This document shows positions 7,313 to 14,557 of a stretch of 32,510 nt of DNA, one piece after another. The stretch is taken from NCBI RefSeq assembly GCF_900091595.1, contig NZ_FMCW01000051.1, positions 1-32,510 of the forward strand. Direction: 5' to 3'. Source of the stretch: Micromonospora haikouensis. GTDB lineage: Bacteria > Actinomycetota > Actinomycetes > Mycobacteriales > Micromonosporaceae. Position numbers and translations under genes: made by a program. Within the stretch, counting starts at the first letter, position 1; each line of letters begins with the position of its first letter. The notes below the pieces were generated by a model. The model worked only from the letters and a program-made list of their open reading frames with translations. It was not told the DNA's origin and searched no databases.

Positions 7313-7363
7313 GAAACTGCAGCCGACCATCGGCGCGCGACCTTGCAGTTTCTCGGACCCGAG
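7313..7363 (+). promoter_or_regulatory. Structured 5' leader of queC (three hairpins)
   Basis: GAAACTGCA (7313-7321) pairs perfectly with TGCAGTTTC (7344-7352). Inside that loop GCCGA (7322-7326) pairs with TCGGC (7330-7334). Directly after, CTCG/CGAG (7352-7363) can form a third small hairpin, just before the ribosome binding region GGAGAGGCGGAGG. This could be an attenuator, riboswitch or protein site controlling preQ0 synthesis. It does not match the preQ1-I or preQ1-II riboswitch patterns I know. Confidence 0.4.
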
Positions 7364-7384
7364 TGGAGAGGCGGAGGCCGGCAT

Positions 7385-8089
7385 ATGTCTGCGGCGAAGC
7401 GCAGGGCTGTGGTGCTACTTAGCGGAGGACTCGACTCGGCCACGGTACTCGCGATGGCGGTGCACGAGGGGTACGAAGCGTACGCGCTGAGCTTCCGCTA
7501 CGGCCAGCGGCACACGGTGGAGCTCGAAGCCGCGAGCCGTGTAGCCGCGAACCTCGGAGCAGTCAAGCACGTCGTCGCTGACATCGATTTGCGCGTCTTC
7601 GGTGGCTCGGCGCTGACCGACGACGCTCTTGCCGTGCCGCACCACGCCAGCGCCGACGACCTCGGTAGCGACATTCCGATCACGTACGTGCCCGCCCGGA
7701 ACACGATTTTCTTGTCCTTCGCGCTGGCGTGGGCAGAGACCTTGGATGCCTCGGATGTGTTCATCGGGGTCAGCGCACTCGACTACAGCGGCTACCCCGA
7801 CTGCCGCCCGGAGTACATCGCCGCCTACGAGCAGATGGCCAACCTTGCCACCAAGGCCGGCGTGGAGGGTCGCCAACGGCTGCGTATCCACACGCCGCTG
7901 ATCCAGCTGACCAAGGCCGAGACGATTCGCCGAGGTCTGGAGTTGGGCGTGGATTACGCCTGGACACACAGTTGCTATGACCCGGTCGACGGGCGGGCAT
8001 GCGGAACCTGCGACTCCTGCCTGCTGCGCAGCCGCGGCTTCGCGGAACTTGACCGCACTGACCCCGCTCTGGCCCCGCCGGCTGGGTGA
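7385..8089 (+). CDS. queC: 7-cyano-7-deazaguanine (preQ0) synthase QueC
   Basis: A 234-aa enzyme that converts 7-carboxy-7-deazaguanine to preQ0 using ATP and ammonia, the last step of preQ0 synthesis. The PP-loop S13-GGLDS-18 is at the N-terminus. The zinc site is complete at the C-terminus: C197, C206, C209, C212 (CYDPVDGRACGTCDSC). Length and motifs are those of standard QueC. ATG 7385 was chosen because GGAGG lies 7 nt upstream and the homologous region begins here; a longer in-frame start at 7343 lies inside the predicted leader. It is the first gene of an eight-gene unit and overlaps queE by GTGA. With no queuosine tRNA genes around, its preQ0 is most likely destined for DNA. Confidence 0.96.
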   Translation: MSAAKRRAVVLLSGGLDSATVLAMAVHEGYEAYALSFRYGQRHTVELEAASRVAANLGAVKHVVADIDLRVFGGSALTDDALAVPHHASADDLGSDIPITYVPARNTIFLSFALAWAETLDASDVFIGVSALDYSGYPDCRPEYIAAYEQMANLATKAGVEGRQRLRIHTPLIQLTKAETIRRGLELGVDYAWTHSCYDPVDGRACGTCDSCLLRSRGFAELDRTDPALAPPAG

Positions 8090-8733
8090 GGTCGGTGTAT
8101 CGCGTTAAGGAGATCTTTTACACATTGCAGGGTGAGGGAACCCATGCGGGCCGGCCTGCGGTGTTCTGCCGGTTCACCAGCTGCAACCTGTGGACCGGGC
8201 GTGAGTCGGATAGGAATCGCGCTATCTGCCGGTTCTGCGACACCGATTTCGTTGGCACGGACGGCCCAGGCGGGGGTCGTTTCCGGTCTGCGGCTGATCT
8301 GGCCGCGGCTGTGGCCAAGACCTGGCAAGGGAAGTCCCATCCTCGTAGCCGCCCCTACGTCGTCTGCACCGGCGGCGAGCCGCTGCTGCAACTGGACGAG
8401 GCCGCTGTGCAGGCCCTCCACGCCGAGGGCTTTACGGTCGCGGTCGAGACAAACGGAACCCGGCCAGCGCCGGCCGGGCTTGACTGGATCTGCGTCAGCC
8501 CCAAGGCGGGCGCGGACCTCGTGCTTACCCGCGGCCATGACCTCAAGCTGGTCTACCCACAGGTCGGCGCTGAGCCGCAACTGTTTGAAGACCTCGCCTT
8601 CGAGTACTTCCTGCTGCAGCCCATGGATGGCCCTGACCGGGCGGCTAACACCGAGGCTGCCGTGCGGTATTGCCTTGACCATCCGCAGTGGCAACTGAGT
8701 CTGCAGACACACAAGTACATAGGAATTGCCTGA
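8086..8733 (+). CDS. queE: 7-carboxy-7-deazaguanine synthase QueE (radical SAM)
   Basis: A 215-aa radical SAM enzyme that contracts 6-carboxytetrahydropterin to 7-carboxy-7-deazaguanine. The cluster-binding cysteines are C33, C48 and C51, i.e. CX14CX2C rather than the canonical CX3CX2C. This expanded spacing is known from a characterised QueE subgroup (Burkholderia multivorans type). Other QueE features are present: the N-terminal EIFYTLQGEGTHAGRP, CDTDF after the last cysteine, and VCTGGEPLLQ. The start is GTG 8086, whose bases overlap the queC stop (GTGA). The CX14CX2C form is functional in the family, so this is not a degenerate enzyme. Confidence 0.95.
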   Translation: MRSVYRVKEIFYTLQGEGTHAGRPAVFCRFTSCNLWTGRESDRNRAICRFCDTDFVGTDGPGGGRFRSAADLAAAVAKTWQGKSHPRSRPYVVCTGGEPLLQLDEAAVQALHAEGFTVAVETNGTRPAPAGLDWICVSPKAGADLVLTRGHDLKLVYPQVGAEPQLFEDLAFEYFLLQPMDGPDRAANTEAAVRYCLDHPQWQLSLQTHKYIGIA

Positions 8734-9089
8734 TGGAAATCTTCCGAGAGTTCACCTTCGAAGCCGCGCACCGGCTGCCGAACGTGCCAGTCGGGCACAA
8801 GTGCGCCCGCCTACACGGTCACTCCTACCGGGTTCAAGTCCATGTCCGCGGCGATGTTGACCCTGAAGCGGGCTGGGTTATGGACTTCGGCGAGCTCAAG
8901 AAGGCGTTCCAACCGCTCCTCGACCAACTTGACCACTACTACCTCAACGAGGTTCCCGGCCTGGAGAATCCGACCAGCGAAGTACTGGCCCGGTGGATCT
9001 GGGACCGACTGATCGGTCGACTTCCTCTGTCGACTGTCATGGTTCGTGAGACGTGCACCTCCGGCTGCATCTATCGAGGAGAGCGGTGA
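8733..9089 (+). CDS. queD: 6-carboxytetrahydropterin synthase QueD
   Basis: A 118-aa enzyme of the PTPS/QueD family that turns dihydroneopterin triphosphate into 6-carboxytetrahydropterin. The zinc ligands H13, H28 and H30 (EAAHRL, RLHGHSY) and the catalytic C24 (GHKCARLHGH) are visible, as are the conserved DFGELK and the C-terminal RETCTSG segment with its Glu. The ATG overlaps the queE stop (TGATG), which fixes the start; a longer frame from 8688 would run into queE. It supplies QueE with substrate and uses the product of the following FolE2. Confidence 0.95.
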   Translation: MEIFREFTFEAAHRLPNVPVGHKCARLHGHSYRVQVHVRGDVDPEAGWVMDFGELKKAFQPLLDQLDHYYLNEVPGLENPTSEVLARWIWDRLIGRLPLSTVMVRETCTSGCIYRGER

Positions 9090-9889
9090 TGCTTCCCGAC
9101 GTCCAGGCATTGCCCGACCAGCGGGGGGTTGCCCTCGATGAGGTGGGCATCGAAGGGCTGCGCTACCCGCTTCTGATCGCTGACGGCCAGGGAGCCAAAC
9201 GCGAAGCTGTCGCCACCATCGACATGTCGGTCACCCTCGACGCCGAGGTCAAAGGCGCCCATCTGAGCCGTTTTGTGGAAGTGCTGCACGCCTGGCGAGA
9301 CGAGGTCGCGCCGGACAGTGCGCTGCGTCTGGTGGAAGACCTTCGTATGCGTATGGGCAGCAGCAGCGCCCGCGTCCATCTCACCTTCGCTTACTTCTTG
9401 GAGCGGCAGGCCCCGGTCACCGGCGCGCGATCCTTCAGCGAATACCAGTGCGCGTTGACCGCCAGCGTGAGCGGAGCCAATCCGGTCTTGACGCTGCAGG
9501 CCCGCGTGCCCGTGACGAGCGTGTGTCCCTGCAGCAAGGCCATCAGTGATCGAGGGGCGCACAACCAACGCGGCTACGTCACCATCGAAGCCCACCCGGT
9601 CGACCCGGGGGAGCTGTGGTTCGACGACCTTATCGATGTCGCCGAGGCGTCGGCATCCTCACCGGTCTACGCGCTGCTCAAGCGGCCAGATGAGCGTCAC
9701 GTCACCATGGCCGGCTACGACAATCCGGTCTTCGTCGAAGACATGACCCGCCACGTTGCCCTGGCGATGCGCGATGACCCTCGTGTGAACCGATTCCGGG
9801 TGCGCGTGGTCAACGACGAGAGCATCCACAACCACGCCGCCTACGCGCAACTTGAGTGGACCGACTCCGCGACTGGCGGCGACGCGTGA
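9089..9889 (+). CDS. folE2: GTP cyclohydrolase IB (FolE2 type)
   Basis: A 266-aa GTP cyclohydrolase of the metal-flexible type IB family, which opens GTP to 7,8-dihydroneopterin triphosphate, the first step towards preQ0. The hallmark segment TSVCPCSKAISDRGAHNQRG contains the catalytic cysteine (C146) followed by C148 and the HNQR signature. The N-terminal part resembles other FolE2 proteins. The ATG overlaps the queD stop (TGATG) and follows GAGGAGAG. Having its own cyclohydrolase makes the island independent of the host folate enzyme FolE (type IA) and less dependent on zinc. It is followed by the 317-aa gene with a GTGA overlap. Confidence 0.93.
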   Translation: MLPDVQALPDQRGVALDEVGIEGLRYPLLIADGQGAKREAVATIDMSVTLDAEVKGAHLSRFVEVLHAWRDEVAPDSALRLVEDLRMRMGSSSARVHLTFAYFLERQAPVTGARSFSEYQCALTASVSGANPVLTLQARVPVTSVCPCSKAISDRGAHNQRGYVTIEAHPVDPGELWFDDLIDVAEASASSPVYALLKRPDERHVTMAGYDNPVFVEDMTRHVALAMRDDPRVNRFRVRVVNDESIHNHAAYAQLEWTDSATGGDA

Positions 9890-10839
9890 GGTCGAGATCC
9901 GGCGTGGCCGACCGTCCCGTGCACCTCGTGGTCACCTGCGCCAACCGCAAGACCCGCGTTGTGCCCGATTACCTGCGGCTCGGCAGTCTGCACGAACAGC
10001 GGCCAGGGCAACGGTTCGCCACCTGGGCCTCCCGGCTGTCCACCTTCGATGCTGACCGAGTTGCCGCCGTGGACCTGTACGCCGGCGAACACTGGCAGGT
10101 TGCCCGCAGCCTTCCCGCCACGCTGCCGCAGACTACGAAACTGTGGGTATGCTCAGCTGGCTACGGGCTGATCGCAGCCGACACGCCGGTCGCGCCCTAC
10201 GCGGCCACCTTCACCGCGGGGGAGGCCGACTCGGCCGGCTCCTCGTCGGCCGCCATGCGCGACTGGTGGAGCAGACTCAACCGATGGAGCGGCCCTGACA
10301 GCCAAGCACCTCGCTCCTTCACGACGCTGGCTCGCCAGAACCCGGACGCCGTCGTCATCGCCGTGCTTTCCGAGGCGTACCTACGCGCCTGCGCCGACGA
10401 CCTACGCCGAGCCGCAGACTGCCAGGCCGACCGCGAACAGTTGGCCATCATCGGCCCGCCCGGGAGGTGCCCGGACATCGACGACCTCATCGTGCCGGTT
10501 ACCGTCGCACTTCGGCCAGTAGTCGGCGGCAGCTTGCAAGCGCTCAATGTTCGCGCCGCCGCCCACCTGCTCACCGCAGCAGCCGACGACTTGTCTCACG
10601 CCAATCTGCGCAAACTCGCCGAACAAGTCACCATCACCGCGCCGCCTGACCCCAGCCGGCGACCCATCGGGCAGAAGCTCAGCGACGAAGCCCTGCGCGA
10701 CCTTATCCGGCGCCACCTGGCCAACGGTCCCATTACCGCGACCAGCCTGCTGCGCCAATTACGTCAGTCCGGGCAGTCCTGCGAACAATCCCGATTCCGC
10801 ACTCTGTTCGCCGACATCGCGGCCCAGGTGAGGCGCTGA
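9886..10839 (+). CDS. YaaA/DUF6884-like protein in the DpdC position (candidate dPreQ0-converting enzyme)
   Basis: A 317-aa protein. The N-terminal domain has TCANRK (17-22), DLYAGEHW (63-70) and CSAGYGL (89-95), a pattern resembling YaaA/DUF6884-type proteins that often accompany nucleic-acid modification genes. The C-terminal 120 residues look alpha-helical (SDEALRDLIRRHLANGPITA) and could bind DNA. In Salmonella Montevideo DpdC is needed to convert dPreQ0 in DNA to the amide form dADG, and this is the only unexplained gene in the modification half here, so I infer that role. I have not recognised it as DpdC by sequence alone. GTG 9886 was chosen for the GTGA overlap with folE2; a start at 9856 would overlap more deeply without support. 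The stop overlaps the first dpdB (TGATG). Confidence 0.6.
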   Translation: MRSRSGVADRPVHLVVTCANRKTRVVPDYLRLGSLHEQRPGQRFATWASRLSTFDADRVAAVDLYAGEHWQVARSLPATLPQTTKLWVCSAGYGLIAADTPVAPYAATFTAGEADSAGSSSAAMRDWWSRLNRWSGPDSQAPRSFTTLARQNPDAVVIAVLSEAYLRACADDLRRAADCQADREQLAIIGPPGRCPDIDDLIVPVTVALRPVVGGSLQALNVRAAAHLLTAAADDLSHANLRKLAEQVTITAPPDPSRRPIGQKLSDEALRDLIRRHLANGPITATSLLRQLRQSGQSCEQSRFRTLFADIAAQVRR

Positions 10840-11981
10840 TGCCCGCCGCCCCCTCCGTCAAGAACCTTGTCCGCCGGGCGTTGCGGATCGACCAGAGCAG
10901 TACCTACCCCTTCTTCATGTTCGCGTTGCGCGCCGACGAGGTCCTGCAAATCGCCGACATCTCCCGAGTGAGTCGCGACGAGGCCGGCAACCTCATCGGC
11001 TACCAGCGCCCCGAGGTACGCCGGCATGTCGAGGAAATCATCGACTATCTCAACACCGACGACGCGCTGTTCCCGAACCCGCTTATCCTCGCGCTGTCCT
11101 CCCGCGCGAAGTTCGAGTCCAGCCGCGGTCCCGGCGTCGGCGATGGTCTGGCCACCTCCGGCAAGCTGACCATTCCACTACCGGCGAAGGGCAAGCCGAA
11201 GCCAGCTTGGATAGTTGACGGCCAGCAGCGGGCCCTTGCCCTTGCGCGGGCCCAACGCCGCGGCTTTCCGGTTCCCGTCACTGCCTTCGTCGCCGACAGT
11301 GTCACCATCCAGCGCGACCAGTTTCTGCGGGTTAACAACACCCGACCCTTGCCGCGCGGGCTCGTCACCGAACTGCTGCCCGAGGTCGACAGCCCACTGC
11401 CCCCTCGTCTGGCGATCCGCAAGGCGCCCGCCGCGCTGTGTGACGTCCTCAACACCGATCCGAACTCGCCCATGTACGGGCTGATCAAACGGGCCTCCAC
11501 GAGCCGGGAACAGACACCCCACGCGGTGATCACCGACACCGTGGTGGTGAACATGCTCAATGAGAGCCTGACCTCATCGTCAGGCTGCCTGTTTCCGTAC
11601 CGCGACGTTAGCCGCAACGAGACCGACTTCGAAGCGATCCTGCAGGCCTTGTACGTCTACTGGACTGCGGTGCGCGACACTTTCCCCGACGCCTGGGGAC
11701 TGCCGGCTACCAAGAGCCGCCTCATGCACGGTGCCGGGATCCGCGCGATGGGCCGGCTGATGGACCGCATCCTAGGCGCCGTCGATCCCCGCAGCTCCAA
11801 CGCGCCGGAGACCATCCGCCAACACCTTGCCCTCATCGCACCGCACTGTCATTGGACCGCTGGCGTCTGGGACGACCTAGGCCTGCGCTGGAACGAGATT
11901 GAAAACATGCACCGGCACGTCCAGGAACTGTCCAACTACCTCATCCGCCTCTACCACAACACCCGGGCAGAGCTGTCGTGA
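10839..11981 (+). CDS. dpdB: DpdB-like protein, copy 1 (DGQQR family, DndB/ParB-like)
   Basis: A 380-aa protein of the DGQHR/DndB-like family. The signature D127-G-Q-Q-R131 is intact in WIVDGQQRALALA. Further conserved blocks are YQRPEVRRHVEEI, VNNTRPLPRGLVTELLP and SRLMHGAGIRAMGRLMDRI. In Salmonella, DpdB together with DpdA is necessary and sufficient to insert preQ0 into DNA; its proposed roles are ATP-dependent help or DNA access. It is clearly paralogous to the gene at 13213-14373, with which it shares the same blocks in the same order, but the two are diverged. It starts with ATG overlapping the previous stop and overlaps dpdA by GTGA. Confidence 0.88.
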   Translation: MPAAPSVKNLVRRALRIDQSSTYPFFMFALRADEVLQIADISRVSRDEAGNLIGYQRPEVRRHVEEIIDYLNTDDALFPNPLILALSSRAKFESSRGPGVGDGLATSGKLTIPLPAKGKPKPAWIVDGQQRALALARAQRRGFPVPVTAFVADSVTIQRDQFLRVNNTRPLPRGLVTELLPEVDSPLPPRLAIRKAPAALCDVLNTDPNSPMYGLIKRASTSREQTPHAVITDTVVVNMLNESLTSSSGCLFPYRDVSRNETDFEAILQALYVYWTAVRDTFPDAWGLPATKSRLMHGAGIRAMGRLMDRILGAVDPRSSNAPETIRQHLALIAPHCHWTAGVWDDLGLRWNEIENMHRHVQELSNYLIRLYHNTRAELS

Positions 11982-13216
11982 GGTTCTTCTTCCCTGACAG
12001 CCAGGACCAGGTCGACCCGGGCTTCGACTTCGTCACCGAAGAACGCGACCCGTTCCGCGTCCGGCAACGCGACGACCTGTACGCCCACGAGGTACTCACC
12101 CAAGCCCCCTTCGACGGGCTGCTGGTCTCTAAGGCCATCGTCGACGGCAAGGCCGGCGGAGGAACCGGCAAGTACACAGCCGCGCAACGCCACCGCCTTT
12201 ACCGCGAGGGCGCCCGACGCTTCTTCCGCCTCGACCGCGGCCACACACCGCTGAAGATCATGGGCGACTGTGGAGCGTTTTCCTACGTCGCTGAGGAGTA
12301 CCCGCCCTACAGTGTCGACGAGGTCATCGACTTCTATGACGGCTGCGGATTCCACTACGGCATCGCCGTAGACCACGTCATCTTTCAATACGAGCCCAAG
12401 ACAGTCCGCGACGACGAGCGCGCCGCCGAGTGGGTACGTCGCCAGGAGATCACCCTTGCTCTGGCTGCGGACTTCTGGCAGCGCTGCAAGGCCCGCCGAG
12501 TTTGCTTCACCCCCCTCGGCGTGGCCCAAGGTTGGAGCCCGCAGTCCTACGCCGACGCCGTCGTCGCACTACAACGCATCGGGTACCAACGCATCGCGCT
12601 CGGGGGCATGGTCCCTCTCAAGACCCAGGAGATCCTCGCCTGCCTCGCCGCGATCGACCAGGTCCGTGAGCCCACCACGCAACTGCACCTGCTGGGCATC
12701 AGCCGCTGCGACGACGTCCCCACCTTCGCCACCCATGGCGTCACCAGCTTCGACAGCACCTCACCGTTCCGTCAAGCATTCAAGGACGACCGCGACAACT
12801 ACTACACACCCACCGGCACCTACGTCGCCTTGCGCGTACCGCAGGTTGACGGCAACCCCAAGCTCAAGGCCCGCATCCGCTCCGGCGAGATCAGCCAAGC
12901 CCAGGCACTCGCCCTGGAACGCACCGCACTGACCCGGCTCCGCCAGTACGACGCCGACGAGATCGACGTCGACCCGGTCGTCCAAGCACTCATCGACTAC
13001 AGCGCCGTGTGGGACGGCAAGTCCGACCGAAGCGCGCAGTATCGTGCAACCCTGGCAGACCGGCCCTGGCGGGACTGCCCCTGTGACCTGTGCAAGGCGA
13101 TCGGCATCGAAGTCGTGATCTTCAGAGGCACCGAACGCAACAAGCGACGCGGCTTCCACAACCTGTACGTGTTCGAACAGCGGCTGCGCGCACAACGAGG
13201 AAGGACCCCCGCGTGA
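11978..13216 (+). CDS. dpdA: DpdA, TGT-like DNA preQ0 transglycosylase
   Basis: A 412-aa relative of tRNA-guanine transglycosylase that exchanges guanine in DNA for preQ0. The TGT-like active site is visible: D97 in MGDCGAF (counterpart of the DSGGFQ aspartate) and D259 in FDSTSPFR (counterpart of the nucleophile region). The structural zinc site near the C-terminus is C367-x-C369-x2-C372 plus a distal His (CPCDLC ... GFHNLYVF). GVAQGWS and RIALGGMVPLK match the TGT barrel motifs for base binding. It lacks a PUA domain. The GTG start overlaps the dpdB copy 1 stop, and the stop overlaps the start of dpdB copy 2. The gene therefore sits between two dpdB paralogues. Confidence 0.95.
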   Translation: MRFFFPDSQDQVDPGFDFVTEERDPFRVRQRDDLYAHEVLTQAPFDGLLVSKAIVDGKAGGGTGKYTAAQRHRLYREGARRFFRLDRGHTPLKIMGDCGAFSYVAEEYPPYSVDEVIDFYDGCGFHYGIAVDHVIFQYEPKTVRDDERAAEWVRRQEITLALAADFWQRCKARRVCFTPLGVAQGWSPQSYADAVVALQRIGYQRIALGGMVPLKTQEILACLAAIDQVREPTTQLHLLGISRCDDVPTFATHGVTSFDSTSPFRQAFKDDRDNYYTPTGTYVALRVPQVDGNPKLKARIRSGEISQAQALALERTALTRLRQYDADEIDVDPVVQALIDYSAVWDGKSDRSAQYRATLADRPWRDCPCDLCKAIGIEVVIFRGTERNKRRGFHNLYVFEQRLRAQRGRTPA

Positions 13217-14373
13217 CCATGGCCCGACATGACCGCTCTGCAGGCGTCGTCGCCGAATTCCGGCTGCCCGCACTGAAGATCCAGCAGGGTCGTGGACGAA
13301 GCCTCTACACCTTCGCGATGGACGGCAAGCTCGTACCGCAAATCGCCACCGTCTCCCGGGTCCGGCGCGACGAGCGGACCGAACTGCACGGTTACCAGCG
13401 ACCCGAGGTCCTTGCACACGTCGCGGCGATCCGCCGTTACATCGAAACTGATGAAAGCCCGCTGTTGCCCAACGCGATCGTCATCGCCTTCGACGAGCGG
13501 GTGCGCTTTGAACCAGGTGGCACCGACGTCGACGGCCCCGGTTACGTCGAGACCGGCACCCTGGTCATCCCCTTCGTCGACGGGCCGGAGCATCACCGGC
13601 CCGGGTTCATCGTCGACGGCCAGCAGCGCTGCGCCGCCATCCGCGACGCCAATATCGACGCGTTTCCGGTCAGCATCAGTGCGTTCATCGCCAACGGCAC
13701 CGCCGACCAGCGTTCGCAGTTCATCCTGGTCAACTCAACGAGGGCACTACCCAAGGGTCTGATCCACGAGTTGCTGCCCGGTGCCTCCGGTGCGCTTCCC
13801 GCTCCGTTGCGGGTGCGCCAACTGCCGGCCACCCTGCTCGAGAAGCTTAACTTCGACAAGTTGCGGTCCCCGCTGTACCAGATGATCCAGACACCGACCA
13901 ACCCGGGCGGCTACATCAAGGACAACTCCATGCTGCGGATGCTGGAGAACAGCCTGTCCGACGGTGCCCTCTATCGCTACCGCAACGACGAGGCGCTGCC
14001 CTACACCGGCGAGATGCTCACCCTGTTGTACAACTTCTGGGGTGCGGTAGAGCAGGTCTTCCCCGACGCGTGGAACAAACCACCCCGCAGGTCGCGTCTC
14101 ATGCACGGTGCGGGCATCATCAGCATGGGCTACCTCATGGACGCAATCAGACACGCCCGTGACGACAGCGACGGCCTCATCGAGGTGGACGAGTTCGCCG
14201 CCGACCTCAAGCTGATTGCCGACGACTGCCACTGGACCGAGGGCGAGTGGGTTTTCTCCGACGGCGTGGTGCGCAAGTGGAACGACATCCAGAACACCCC
14301 TCGTGACATCCAGCGGGTCGCGGATTTCCTGCAGAGCCGCTACCGCCAGAGCCAGACGACGCGAGGACGATGA
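13213..14373 (+). CDS. dpdB: DpdB-like protein, copy 2 (DGQQR family, DndB/ParB-like)
   Basis: A 386-aa second member of the DGQQR family with D135-G-Q-Q-R139 in GFIVDGQQRCAAIRDA. It shares with copy 1 the blocks GYQRPEVLAHVAAI, VNSTRALPKGLIHELLP, FPDAWNKPP and SRLMHGAGIISMGYLMDAI. Both copies keep the signature, so neither looks dead. I chose GTG 13213 for the GTGA overlap with dpdA and an AAGGA 7 nt upstream; ATG 13219 is an alternative. It is the last gene of the modification unit, followed by 184 bp and an inverted repeat. Two copies beside one DpdA suggest a heteromeric partner or a division of labour. Confidence 0.88.
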   Translation: MTMARHDRSAGVVAEFRLPALKIQQGRGRSLYTFAMDGKLVPQIATVSRVRRDERTELHGYQRPEVLAHVAAIRRYIETDESPLLPNAIVIAFDERVRFEPGGTDVDGPGYVETGTLVIPFVDGPEHHRPGFIVDGQQRCAAIRDANIDAFPVSISAFIANGTADQRSQFILVNSTRALPKGLIHELLPGASGALPAPLRVRQLPATLLEKLNFDKLRSPLYQMIQTPTNPGGYIKDNSMLRMLENSLSDGALYRYRNDEALPYTGEMLTLLYNFWGAVEQVFPDAWNKPPRRSRLMHGAGIISMGYLMDAIRHARDDSDGLIEVDEFAADLKLIADDCHWTEGEWVFSDGVVRKWNDIQNTPRDIQRVADFLQSRYRQSQTTRGR

Positions 14374-14386
14374 TGCCTTGGCCCTT

Positions 14387-14445
14387 GGCCGTTCGCGGAA
14401 CCGATGAGCCCGCGTGCGGCCGGGGCCTCGGGTGACCGAACGGCC
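14387..14445. promoter_or_regulatory. Inverted repeat between the modification and restriction units
   Basis: GGCCGTTCG (14387-14395) and CGAACGGCC (14437-14445) are perfectly complementary over 9 bp, with a 41-nt centre that can itself fold. It starts 14 nt after the stop of the second dpdB. It could attenuate or terminate read-through into dpdE. The rest of the gap holds CCTA-8-TAGG at 14514-14529, a possible small operator. Confidence 0.4.
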
Positions 14446-14557
14446 GAACACCGACTGCTCTTTCGAATGGCCCGCCAAGGCGGAGCGCCGCATGCCCCAC
14501 CCGTCCAGTTCACCCTAGATTCTCTTAGGACAGTCCCGGCGGACTGACCAGTGGTTC

